A DNA stretch of 64,000 nucleotides from Dolomedes plantarius. Lineage: Eukaryota; Arthropoda; Arachnida; Araneae; Dolomedidae. Of this stretch, positions 10,302-20,172 are shown piece by piece. A program made the position numbers and the translations under genes. Position 1 is the first letter of the stretch. Every line of letters starts with the position of its first letter. The stretch spans positions 55,674,659 through 55,738,658 of the forward strand of contig OU015500.1 of NCBI GenBank assembly GCA_907164885.2, in the 5' to 3' direction. The notes below the pieces were generated by a model. It was given only the letters and a program-made list of their open reading frames with translations. It was not told where the DNA came from and did no database searches.

Positions 10302-10942
10302 TTAAAAATAATCAACTAAACGGGTACTCATCCTTTTGTCGATGATGACGTCGTAATCCAAAAATCTCGTAATTCAAATCAAATGAAGTTATCCAAGTCT
10401 AAAGGTCCCGTTGTGAAGGCACTGTCGCGTCATGACAAGGCTGATAAACTCTCTGAGGCATTTTGAAGAAATTTCACAACTATTGATCCATACCAAGAAA
10501 GACAGAGTTCTAATTAACAAACGAAAGCCAAATTTTTAAAACAAAAACTCAACAATTTATTAACAAAAAAAAATTAAACATTAGACACTTTCGGCATATT
10601 CACTTAATTTACGTGCAGATTTACAGTGCGCGCTCCAGGACCATTTCGGCCCAAAAACACAGGCATCTCAAAATCACAACCGCGCGGGTCGATGTTATAC
10701 GCCGCTCTCTCGAAAAACAACACTAAGCCTCTCCTCTCGGCTGACAATTCGGAGTCCGTCTTCTTGGAATGTGTGGATTTTTAGTCGGGAGAACAAGTAA
10801 TCGTTTTTTAATCCTCCACGTGTTCAAAATCGGTGGGAACCGGCAAAACTGCCCCGATAACACGCAGCTGTGTTTCTCGCACTTCTGTGAGGTTTTGGAA
10901 AAAATAACCTCATCTTTCCAGTACACTACAGCACCAATAAAT
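10302..10942 (-). other. BEL 5' untranslated leader and primer-binding site
   Basis: The leader between the 5' LTR and gag, locally GC-richer than its surroundings (10620-10760). Directly inside the LTR the minus strand reads TTTATTGGTGCTGTAGTG, resembling the TTGGTGC-type primer-binding sites of BEL elements. No coding potential recognised. The primer tRNA was not determined. Confidence 0.55.
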
Positions 10943-11214
10943 TGCTCTATTTCTAATCCATTTCTCGAGAGTTCAAAGAAATCCAAGTTCGTAAACACAA
11001 AACCAAACTTTATTTTACGTACACGAACATTACACTAATAAACATTTAAATTTAAATCTATAATTCCAACGGTTATCATTGTCAAAATGTGGGGAAATCC
11101 CATCCTGTTCTATTCTCAATGAGCTCAGTAAACGGAGAGAAATTTCCCCTTTGTATGATTCTTCGTTTTTTCTACCGTTGCCAATCGGCAAACCTAAACT
11201 TCGCGCTCGGAACA
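10943..11214 (-). repeat. BEL 5' LTR
   Basis: 272 bp from TGCTCTATTTC to CTCGGAACA. About 17 by-eye differences from the other LTR, which indicates age. Confidence 0.88.
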
Positions 11215-12239
11215 CCTACAGAAGCTAATCAAGGAAAGAGAGTAGTTCTGGATATGTTGAAAGGAATGTAGAAAAGTGGAAGAAATATCACAGTAGACAA
11301 CTTTTTTATTAGCTTAAATCTAGCAGAGCTAGAGTATAAAAATTTACATTTTGGGGTACGATAAAAGAAAATCGATCCGAATTTCCTCAGGAGTTTGTCA
11401 CATGTAAAGGAAGACAGGACAACTCTTCCTGTCTTCCTTTACCTGTCTTCCTCCAACTCTTCATTATCTGGATTTCAAAAGTCAGCGAATATTGCATCCC
11501 ATTGTCCAAAGAAAGGGAAAGTTGTAACTCTTTTGAGCACATTGCATTTTTCTCCCAAAATTGAGAATGCACAGGCAGCGAAACCAGCTATGATTCAAGA
11601 TTATAACACAAAATCAGGAGCTGACACGATGGATCAGCTATTGCGAACATATACAACAAAGCGAATAACGAGAAGATGACCCAATGGTCATATTTTAAAA
11701 TAGGTTAGAAAAAAGAGCATTGAATGGCTTTATTATTTGGTTACAGGGGGCTTGGGGTGCCTTGAGTGGATGACAGATCTGTACTGTTTGTCCGGCATCC
11801 TCGAGCCCCACAGCAATGAAAAATGTCACCGAACTTGGGAAATTAACCCTCGACTGCGTATTCAGGTATTGCTACGTAGTGACTGGTCTTCAGGTGATTC
11901 ATGGTTGATAAGCCCAAGAGGCTTGGGGAACCGGTGGAGTATTCTGACTTATTATTTGGTTACACCTTAACCCAAAGTGGGTATAAAAAACAAATTATAA
12001 CAGAAGAATGTTTCTTTTCGAATTAGGCAAGTCTTTAGCTGAAAGGCAACTGCAGAAGCGGGTACCTGTTCCAAAGACACTTGAAGCAAGCATGGGCGCG
12101 AAAGGGGAAAAAAAAGGGCGTAGATGTTTTTTTATTGTGAACGTTTAGCGGACAGAAAATATAGTGATAAGTCCAGTAAATGTTCAGTTTTTGTGTGTAA
12201 GCAACATTCAAACACTTTATGTCCAAATTGTGCATGATG
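11215..12239 (+). pseudogene. piggyBac transposase B, 3' half
   Basis: Continuation of the gene at 1556-2243 after the BEL insertion. It reads EANQGKRVVLDMLKG, then NITVDNFFISLNLAEL (second catalytic Asp), SGADTMDQLLRTYTTKR (third catalytic Asp region), then NPKWV and FELGKSLAERQLQKRVPVPK. It ends in the C-terminal cysteine/histidine domain, recognisable as YCERLADRKYSDKSSKCS, VFVCKQH and LCPNCA. Stops and frameshifts occur at about 11270, 11680, 11800-11950 and 12100. The region 11395-11450 contains a short duplication of CTTCCTTTACATGT-like sequence. It is a dead copy that predates the BEL insertion. Confidence 0.8.
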
Positions 12240-12401
12240 TATATTTCAATATACCCTCAACTAATTGTGACTAATTACAATTTTTAAAGGTTCAATATAT
12301 TGATAACTGTAAAAAATGGGTATGTTAATTAATTAATTTATTGTAAATAATATGTTTGTCATAAATTATTAGCATTCGAGTAAATAAATTTTTAAAAAAA
12401 A

Positions 12402-12471
12402 CTAAAGGGGGTCACTGGTGACCCCAATGGTACTCAGCGTTACATAAAAAAGTTGGTAGTAGAAGTGTTAA
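12402..12471 (+). repeat. Probable right terminus of piggyBac B
   Basis: GGGGGTCACTGGTGACCCC, a near-palindrome, then TGGTACTCAGCGTTAC, ending AGAAGTGTTAA (TTAA at 12468-12471). The layout, a palindromic GGTCA..TGACC block about 50 bp before a GTG-TTAA end, matches the ends of piggyBac A and C in this window. Confidence 0.55.
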
Positions 12472-13373
12472 AGCATAAACTTATAATGCTAATAAAAATA
12501 AATCTGTAGTTACTGCATGGGCAAAATTTATAATGTGTGTATAACTCTCTAGTAATGAAAAAAATAGGAAATTAATGACTACTGGAAAATATTTCGCATG
12601 AATGGTACAGAAAAATTATATCTTCCGACGACAATTCTTATATAATGAAAATTTAACAAAACGGCTAACTCAAAAAAAAGATAAAATAAAAAGGAATTAT
12701 CCAAAAATAACGAACTAACTTAAATTTCAGAATTTATAACATAAAAACATTTTAAAGAACAATGCAACCATAACATAAATAAAGACAATATCGGACACAG
12801 AACGTATTTTACAAAAAATGTATTCGTAGTAAATACGTTAGCTCAATAAACAACACCAATAGTTTGATCTGCTTGAGCGAATCTCAATGAAATATTGCGC
12901 CGTTATATTTTCCTTTTCAAAGCTTTGAACCTCGCTCTTCCATTAGAGATAAAATTAGATCCCATTCCTTACGAAGAAAATAAAAAATACCATTTACTTG
13001 CATGCCTCCTCTGTTTTACTCGTGTTATGTAAAAGGAATTTTTTTTCACTAACTATCATATAGATCTATGAAGTTAATTCAGATAGTCTTTTCAATACAT
13101 CTGTAAATCTACTTACGGTGAAAGATTAACTCTTTGATCTTTGATTTGAATACAAAACTTTGATCAGTTCAAAGTATTTTAATCCAATTTAACTCTTCAG
13201 GCAGTTATTTCTAAGAAATAGTTGGATACACTCTTCTAAAAATATATTTTAGAAACTTAGAAATTTAGAATTTTTTTTCATCTAAGGTAACATTGAAATA
13301 TATTTGTCAAAAACATACTGACGGAAATTTTCAAAAAATAAAATAATTTGAAAAACGTTCCTATAGATAAAGA
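12472..13373. other. AT-rich spacer
   Basis: No gene, repeat terminus or RNA recognised. Sequence is strongly AT-biased with frequent stops in all frames. Confidence 0.6.
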
Positions 13374-13662
13374 GCCACCCCATATATTCACTACACCTAT
13401 AAACAATGCATCATATAATAATTTTTTTTAAAAATATTTAGACTTATGACTAAATTATAACTGTATCCACATATAACCACTTCAAATAAGCACCACCTAA
13501 GTATCGAAATATCCACACACAATACTCTAAACATTATCAAATATATACATTTAGAACTATAATTATAACTAAAATAGCAAGGACACATACCTAGTGGAAC
13601 TCTACATTATAGACCGTAAAAGACTAACAGGTGCGAAACGTAAATTGCCAACTAATCATTTT
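13374..13662 (-). repeat. Naiad 3' end / pseudo-LTR, left copy
   Basis: Runs from GCCACCCCATATATTCAC to the sequence just after the transposase-like ORF stop. Inverted copy at 16793-17081, nearly identical by eye. Confidence 0.88.
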
Positions 13663-13668
13663 ATTACT

Positions 13669-16419
13669 TCAATTACTAAAATATCGATTAAGACATTCTT
13701 TCCCATCGATCGAATGGAATTCACACATGGTTTTTAATAAAAATCCCAAAGGAAAACCCATTTCTAAAGCAATGTCTGCAAATGTTTTTATACCTGATTG
13801 TATTTCCAATTTGTTACAGTTTAGACGTTTAATACGTAGCATGTAGTTAATGATTAGGTTGCGCTTTACATTTCTATGTAAACAAGTATTCCAAGGCATT
13901 ACGCGTTGTGTAGTAAATGGATAATAGTCCCTTTTATCATGCATTTGGTATTTCACAAGAATACTCTCTTCATCAACACATAAGCTTAAATCCAGAAATA
14001 CAACACGATCATCCGGTGTTTTATCAGATTCTAACAGGCTAAGATTTTTTGGATAAAACCCCAGATCTATGACCTACTCTTTGTACTTAGTGCAAATTAA
14101 AACATCATCCACATAACTGAAATATATTAGCTCACTCAATAAGGCGGTCCCCATTTCATAATGGTGTAGGTAAATGTCTGCCAATATTGAGGAACAACCT
14201 CCCCCCATTGGGATACCATGTATTTGGCGGAAGAAATGTGTGCCGTCATATAAATATGTCTCTTTAAGTACCAATTGCACTAGAGTCTCATAACGATGAT
14301 ATGTTATGTACGTTTTTAGGTCATATTTTTCATAAAGATTTTTAGTAATTTCAAATAAATCGTTTATATTAATAGTGTTGAATAAATCTGCGAAGTCAAA
14401 ACTCTTTATATAATTAATACCACTTTCATTATTTAACTTGTCAATTACCTCAAAACTATTCCCGATCATATAACCTCCCTCCTTAATTAGTTCCTTATAT
14501 ACGACTTTAAGAATAGCCAATAAGCGATCATTTGCATATGTTAAATACGTTTTATAGCCCACAGTTATTGGTCTAAACTTTATCGGATTTTTATGGAATT
14601 TAGGAACTAAGACTAAATAAGGGTATTTAATGTTCGTGATTTTAAATCCAACTTTACGATATAACGCCCTTATACGATTATTTTTCTCATTCAATGATGA
14701 AAGATCCTTTTTATAAATTGATTGGTCTTTGTATATATTTTCTAGATATTCACAATAATATTTTTTACATACGAAAGCATAACTTGACGCAACCTTGTCC
14801 ACGTATGTGATTACAAACTGGTCTTTTAATTCACTTATTGCAGTTTTTAATTTACCTAACAGTCCGCAATTTTGTGCATTTTGTAATTCAGGCCTATAAC
14901 AATGAGATATTACATTATTAACTTTGAAACGCCATTCATCAAAAGCAGTTAATGGACAGCTATATTTAACAGCCATTCTATATATAAATTCATCAAGATC
15001 CTTTTTAACGCTTTCCAATACAAAATAGTACTTTTCAATACGATATTTAGTACCACAGAGTAGTAAATTTTTTACAGCTATATTCTTAACGATATCAAGA
15101 TCTCCTGTTATGTTATGTTTGTGATGTATATCGTAATACTTATCATTTTCCGAACAGATGCACCGTTTATAATCTACCGACGACAAATTCTTAGAAACTT
15201 CATTATAGTTAAAAACATTTCGTCCAACAGGTAAATTGTACTTAAAACTCACACTAATTTTTATCCCGTTTATTGGAAAATTAAAGTCCTTATCATTAAA
15301 AATTTTATTAAAAGGAATATCGTCAAATACTTTATTTGAATACGTAATATTACAATAGTTTAATTTATCAACGTTAGATGTTTCTTTGTCAGTTAATTCA
15401 ATATTATAAAAGTGACATCTTGATTTTATCAAATCCAAGAAAGTAAGAGGAATAATTGAATCCCTTTCAAACGACGACGTAAATTCCTTATTACGGCAAT
15501 ATAGCCAAATTTTCAGTAGCCATTTTTTTCTGGTACCATAAATTAAGTTTTTTATCCAATTGTATGGAATAACATTGCATTCTTTAATTACTTTGCTGAA
15601 ATCCATTAAATCACTTAAATAATTATTCCAATTATAGCTGTTCTTACGACCACCTCTTTGTTTACGTTTAGTTACCTTATTGTTAGTACCATATGTATCC
15701 CTAATACTAGGAGTATAGCAATCAGAAATTGTATCGTAACTGGTAATATGATCATAAATTCTTGTATTTAAGCCATACGGATATACGGTGTTGAATTGAG
15801 CTATGTGGTGGTTTTCCCACCAAAGTCTCATAGACAGACTACCCACTATGTCTATTATAGATACCTTCATATTTTCCACTCCATGTTTACCAAAATGTTC
15901 AATTTTGTGAGATACAGATTTGTCCTTAATATTATATACCTGACTTCTATGTAGATTTAGACGTTTATTTAATGTATTTTTAGTCTGTCCAATATACTTT
16001 AATTTACAAACCGTACATTCGATAATATATATGCAATTATAAGACTTGCAAAATTCCTTGAATTTTTTATTATTTACGATCTGACGTGGATCAGCTTGTG
16101 GGCATAGCTTGCATCTATTATTCTGGCATTTTTGATATTTAAATCTATACATTTTAGGATAATAACTAACAAAGTACTCATCGCCACTATCAGGATGTTT
16201 CTTATTTTTGTTGCACATTGGAAGAGTTGTCACTTGCTTAAAAGACACAATTTTTTTGTTTATCATACCCTTAGTATAAGTGTGGGAGAAATAATTCGTA
16301 ATTAAATTAGGGTTACATGTTAACGGTCGAACACTTATCCTTTTCGTGGACGACCGGGCAATTGGTACATTTGTAACAATATTGCCAGTCGCTATATTAT
16401 TCATGTTGTGACTTTCCAT
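13669..16419 (-). pseudogene. Naiad GIY-YIG endonuclease + reverse transcriptase, one in-frame TAG
   Basis: One continuous frame of 916 codons from ATG 16417-16419 to TGA 13669-13671, broken only by TAG at 14074-14076 after residue 781. Residues about 98-106 hold CxxxxCxxC. The GIY-YIG endonuclease spans about 127-220: CIYIIECTVC then KLKYIGQT, Arg153, His157 and a later His, giving the CCHH pattern. The CxC linker is C420-I-C422 in YKRCICSENDK, followed by a HHKHNITGDLDI block. The RT has VPKFHKNPIKFRPITV (about 605-620), motif A SFDFADLF (D675), motif B GIPMGGGCSS (735-744) and motif C SYVDDVLI (D771, D772). The TAG falls just after the catalytic box and would remove the thumb. No in-frame TGA precedes the terminal one, so unlike some spider Naiads it does not look like a selenoprotein. 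Confidence 0.9.
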
Positions 16420-16792
16420 AATATTTAAAGTAAGATATTAATGAATGAGTGACAAAATGTATAATGTAAAAGATGAAGATTAACATAATAAATATCACGG
16501 GAAGATAAAGCCTCGTATCGAGGCCAACATTATATATAGCACAAGGGAACCTATATCAAAAATACAATATACACAGCCGTATAACCTATACTCCCACTAC
16601 TAACAAGGGTTGTAATTTTATCACTATTTTATCAATTTTTATTATATTAATTTTTTTTTTTTTTTTTTATATTTAAAATAAAAATAAATATTTTTTAAAT
16701 ATAATTATTTTTTAATATAATTAAATATAATTATTTTTTAATATAATTAAATATAATTATTTTTTATAAAAATAAATATTTAAAAAAAAAAA
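16420..16792 (-). other. Naiad 5' leader and low-complexity AT tract
   Basis: Bases 16420-16620 are the leader upstream of the ATG. From 16630 a T-run (16651-16669) and repeated AATATAATTATTTTTTA units form a low-complexity junction with the inverted 3'-end copy. Confidence 0.55.
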
Positions 16793-17081
16793 AAATGATT
16801 AGTTGGCAATTTACGTTTCGCACCTGTTAGTCTTTTACGGTCTATAATGTAGAGTTGCACTAGGTATGTGTCCTTGCTATTTTAGTTATAATTATAGTTC
16901 TAAATGTATATATTTGATAATGTTTAGAGTATTGTGTGTGGATATTTCGATACTTAAGTGGTGCTTATTTGAAGTGGTTATATGTGGATACAGTTATAAT
17001 TTAGTCATAAGTCTAAATATTTTTTTAAAAAAATTATTATATGATGCATTGTTTATAGGTGTAGTGAATATATGGGGTGGC
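16793..17081 (+). repeat. Inverted copy of the Naiad 3' end
   Basis: Inverted repeat of 13374-13662, starting AAAATGATTAGTTGGC immediately after a poly(A)-like run. Interpreted as a 5'-truncated second insertion in opposite orientation. Confidence 0.85.
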
Positions 17082-17357
17082 TGCAATGTTTTAGTGAATT
17101 GACAAATAGTTTTGAAATAATTTGACCCAGGTTTTTAATGTACGATGTTCCAGTTCCTTTATTTTTTTATTTCATCGCTCCTTGCTTTGTTTTGACTTTA
17201 CGTCAGGTTGCAGATGAAGAATGACTTCCGGGAGTGTTACCTAGGTACAAACATGTTTAACCGGAGTGTTGGGGGTCACAACTCCCCCCGGTCATTTATA
17301 TTCTTCATCTTTCAGGTTGATGAATTGTGCTGGTGTTGTCAGGTTTAAAAATGTTTT

Positions 17358-17362
<5 letters not shown>

Positions 17363-17408
<46 letters not shown>
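17363..17408. repeat. (TA)n microsatellite abutting a mariner-like element
   Basis: About 23 TA units ending exactly at the terminal repeat at 17409. Confidence 0.95.
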
Positions 17409-17412
<4 letters not shown>

Positions 17413-17451
17413 GGCTGTTCACACATTTTTTAGACGATGTATATTGTATTC

Positions 17452-17530
17452 ACGGGATAATGTATGTATATTGTATATTGTACATCGGGTATATTGTATA
17501 TTGTATATCGGGTATATTGTATATCGGGAG
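17452..17530. repeat. Short minisatellite inside the mariner-like element
   Basis: TATATTGTATATCGGG-like units repeated about four times, replacing the sequence expected at the end of the transposase gene. Confidence 0.75.
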
Positions 17531-17535
17531 ATTTA

Positions 17536-18406
17536 GTAGGGATATTAGTGAAGGGTATGGCCTTGATACCAGTTTTTTGTTCCATTTCTTTTAGGAAATT
17601 TACAGCGGATGTTGATGTGTGACTGCTAGCTTTGTCCTGATGGAGTCTCACAGATTGATGGCACTGTGGGTAAAGCGATGGTATTTCATTCAGAAAAATT
17701 GACGATAAAATATGTTCCTGATAGTATTTGGAGTTAATCTTGACATTTTTTTCCACCCTCTTTATTTTTAACTTGCCATTATAAGAAAAATCAGCAACAA
17801 TCATGAATCCCTTAGAAAAACTTTCTTTCGATTCTTTGAACCATGTACTTAAATTTTTTCTCCCCTTTTATGATAATAAATGGCTCTTTTTTTGTTGGAA
17901 TCATTTAAATACACCCATGATTCATCTATTGTAACAATTGTTTTCCATTTTTCTTTGGATAAGTGTTTCTCATATAGAATTCTGCAGCGTGTCCTGCGTT
18001 CAGCGATATGATTCGGAAGAAGACGATGCACATTGCGTTTTTTCGCTTTCTTAAGATTTAAATCAACGTTTATCATTTTGTTTACAATGGACACCGAGCA
18101 TTTTAATTATTTTTCAACTGTCCTTTGACTAGGGGGATTTTCTTTTAACATTTAACAACGTACCTTTGCAATAGTCGAAGATGTCCGTTTTTCCCTTGGA
18201 TACTTGTTTGGAATTTTTGTCCCACTTGAGGCTCCAATTTGACATTTTTTTTCCTTTCTTGTTGACGATATTACCGATCGACGCTTTAGATATCACAAAA
18301 CCATGACTTGTTTTGGACATCGTTTTTGGATAACGGAGTATGCATATTTCTCTTCGGAAAGAGCATAAATGTAGCCTTCGAACCACTGCTTTGTTAAAAA
18401 CGCCAT
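17536..18406 (-). pseudogene. mariner-like transposase, broken
   Basis: The probable start is ATG 18404-18406 (MAFLTKQWFEGYIY), just inside the right terminus. Frames then shift several times: a charged helix-turn-helix region near 18100-18300, the first catalytic Asp in TIVTIDESWVYLND (17900-17935), the second in RLHQDKASSHTS (about 17620-17655) and a third carboxylate in TKSPD (about 17540). The spacing between second and third acidic residues is 36. There are stops at about 17848, 18095 and 18128. The C-terminus is lost in the minisatellite. It belongs to the IS630-Tc1-mariner group; a finer family name is uncertain. Confidence 0.8.
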
Positions 18407-18550
18407 TTTGAATAAAAACAAAACTTTCAACCCGCAGACGATAATTTTGACTTTTAAAAACATAGTACAATTGCAATTATTTCTTTTGCAGCAAAGGATT
18501 TTTTATTACCGCTTACCAAAATCGTCTAAAAAATGTGCGAACAGCCTCTG

Positions 18551-19601
18551 TATATGGGTGTGTAAATGATAGATGTGAATATTTGTGTACGAGAGAATGG
18601 AGAATTTGCATATGTCTATCCATACTTCACGTTAAAGTCTCTAAAATTTAATTTTACCAGAGTCGTGTCAACCGTATTGAATATGTGTGTTGTTAGTTTT
18701 GAAAATAATATAATTTGTATTGTTTTTGATGATTCAAAATACTTTTAAATGTATTCGCCAGGATTCTTCTTAATTATTATGAAGAAAAGGCATAAATTGT
18801 GTAGAATATTTTAGTATAATTCAGACTAATTTATTTTAAAATTATGAAAAAAAAATGTTGCTCAATCTGAGAGCATAAATAAATATTTTTCTTTCATGTT
18901 TAGAAATATAAAGATCAAGGCATTAGTGATATTTTTATTCATGACAAAATGTATGACTTTGATTTTTCATGTATTTACATTTAATGAAGCTTTTGAAATA
19001 GGGATATTTTACTTTATTTGCATGCCTGTTTTATTGAATTATTTCTTCGTATACTTTCGATGCCTTATAGCCATATATTTATATTAAAGGGACCATCTTT
19101 ACACTGATAAAAAATTACCTTAAAATAATATTTTTGTTGTGAGATTATGTAACGCAACATATCTAGAATGCATTATAAAAACTAATTCGGAATGTTTGAA
19201 ATACGAAAAATTTCCATATCTATTTTAAAAATATTCCATTTTGCCAAAGGATGTGTAAAGCATGAAAATGAAATCGAATAACGTATAAAATCCAATTAAA
19301 ATTACCCAGAAATTGTCATACGTTGTAATATTAATGCGACAATCTCATATATAAATTACATTTTCTTAAGATGTTTACACAGCTTTTAGCAGCAGCACGT
19401 TGCGCCTAAAAGTTTACAGTAAGTCTAGACAAGAGAAACTACATTTTAGATGTTAATGTTACAATCATCAACAACTAAAGCTTGCATGGATTTGGTTACA
19501 TCAAATAAACACTTATAAAATTCCTCTTTATCTAATCTCCTCCCCCTTTGTTTTGAAAGTCCTTATGTTGATTTTTACTTTCTCTATTTTGGAGTAAAGT
19601 A
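18551..19601. other. AT-rich spacer
   Basis: Two short open stretches (18566-18748, 18896-19087) have no recognisable motif and are typical chance frames. Nothing else seen. Confidence 0.55.
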
Positions 19602-20172
19602 CAGGGTGTTTCAAAAAGAATACCCGATTTGAAATGAATATATTATTAAAAATATTGAACATAGGAACTCAAAATTAATTTTATATTACCTGGCTAATCA
19701 TAAAGTTTTTTTACAAATTAAATTAAATTTGCTCAATATACCCACCTTTGGATGCACGACATATGTTTATACAGTAGCGAAATTCGTCCCAAACTTTTGC
19801 GAGCATACACTTCTTCCACGGCTGTTATGCGTACACAAACAACACGTGTCTAGTCATTGGTTATACAATCACCTAATACTAAGAGAGGTAGGAACTTCAA
19901 TCTACCAGAGTTTTGTCGACGAAAATCACGCTGAACAGTTATTACGGAATCACACTTCGCAAAGCGTAGAACACAAAATGAATTCTGGTGTGCAGTCGAC
20001 ATCTTTACAAACACTGAATTTGCGGGCGAATGAAGAGCTTTAGCGATACTTGTCGGCAACTGAGTGAAATTCGAGATTCCCTCTTTCTGCCTATACATTT
20101 TTCGATCTAAACGGATTAAAAGATTAATAGTTATGATTTTTTTAATGGGAAGATTCTTTTTGAAACACCCTG
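19602..20172 (-). mobile_element. Deletion derivative (MITE-like) of a DUF4817-type mariner
   Basis: 571 bp bounded by CAGGGTGTTTCAAAAAGAAT and its inverted copy ATTCTTTTTGAAACACCCTG, with TA on each side (19600-19601, 20173-20174). The interior keeps only the first and last parts of the transposase. Confidence 0.88.
19723..20002 (-). pseudogene. DUF4817-type mariner transposase, N- and C-terminal remnants fused
   Basis: The ATG at 20000-20002 gives MSTAHQNSFCVLRFAK, then SVITVQRDFRRQ, the N-terminal helix-turn-helix of DUF4817 proteins. After a deletion of the entire catalytic core, the other end of the gene appears at 19723-19800 as KVWDEFRYCINICRASKGG, then YIEQI and a stop, which is the usual C-terminus of this family. 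No catalytic residues remain. The piece between them (19800-19910) is out of frame and too short for the core. Confidence 0.75.

Larger units (their letters stand above)
2249..11214 (-). mobile_element. BEL/Pao LTR retrotransposon, degraded, carrying a nested piggyBac
   Basis: A complete-length but decayed BEL/Pao retrotransposon. Direct LTRs lie at 2249-2519 and 10943-11214; both open with TG and close with GAACA. The flanking 5-mers are cctag (2244-2248) and cctac (11215-11219), a target duplication with one mismatch. Minus-strand order is gag (DUF1759), zinc knuckles, aspartic protease (DSGSQ), RT (YVDN), RNase H, integrase, the BEL order. A purine tract (GATGGGAGGAA) lies immediately inside the 3' LTR. 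Removing the 2.1-kb piggyBac inside leaves roughly 6.8 kb, normal for BEL. By-eye comparison gives about 17 differences between LTRs (about 6%), so insertion is not recent. Confidence 0.9.
13374..17081 (-). mobile_element. Naiad-type Penelope-like retroelement with inverted 3'-end copy
   Basis: A single-gene retroelement on the minus strand, flanked by 289-bp inverted copies (13374-13662 and 16793-17081). The left copy is the element's own 3' end. The right copy is the same 3' end inverted, the tandem/inverted arrangement that gives Penelope-like elements their pseudo-LTRs. Domain order (endonuclease first, RT last, CxC linker) places it in the N-terminal-endonuclease group described as Naiad, which is known to be abundant in spiders and other invertebrates. 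Confidence 0.87.
17409..18550 (-). mobile_element. mariner/Tc1-superfamily element with 30-bp TIRs
   Basis: Termini CAGAGGCTGTTC followed by (A/G)CACATTTTTTAGACGAT lie at 17409-17438 and inverted at 18521-18550, with one mismatch over 30 bp. TA dinucleotides flank both ends (17407-17408, 18551-18552). A broken transposase lies on the minus strand. The 3' end of the gene contains a minisatellite expansion. Confidence 0.9.

Noticed and set aside
12035..12235. 66-codon minus-strand ORF
   Set aside because: Shadow of the piggyBac B C-terminal domain on the other strand.
13397..13588. Short ORF also found at 16866-17102
   Set aside because: Both are the same non-coding Naiad 3' end read from its two inverted copies; the peptide has no motif.
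14074..14076. Selenocysteine codon in the Naiad
   Set aside because: The in-frame stop is TAG, not TGA, and no internal TGA exists in the frame.
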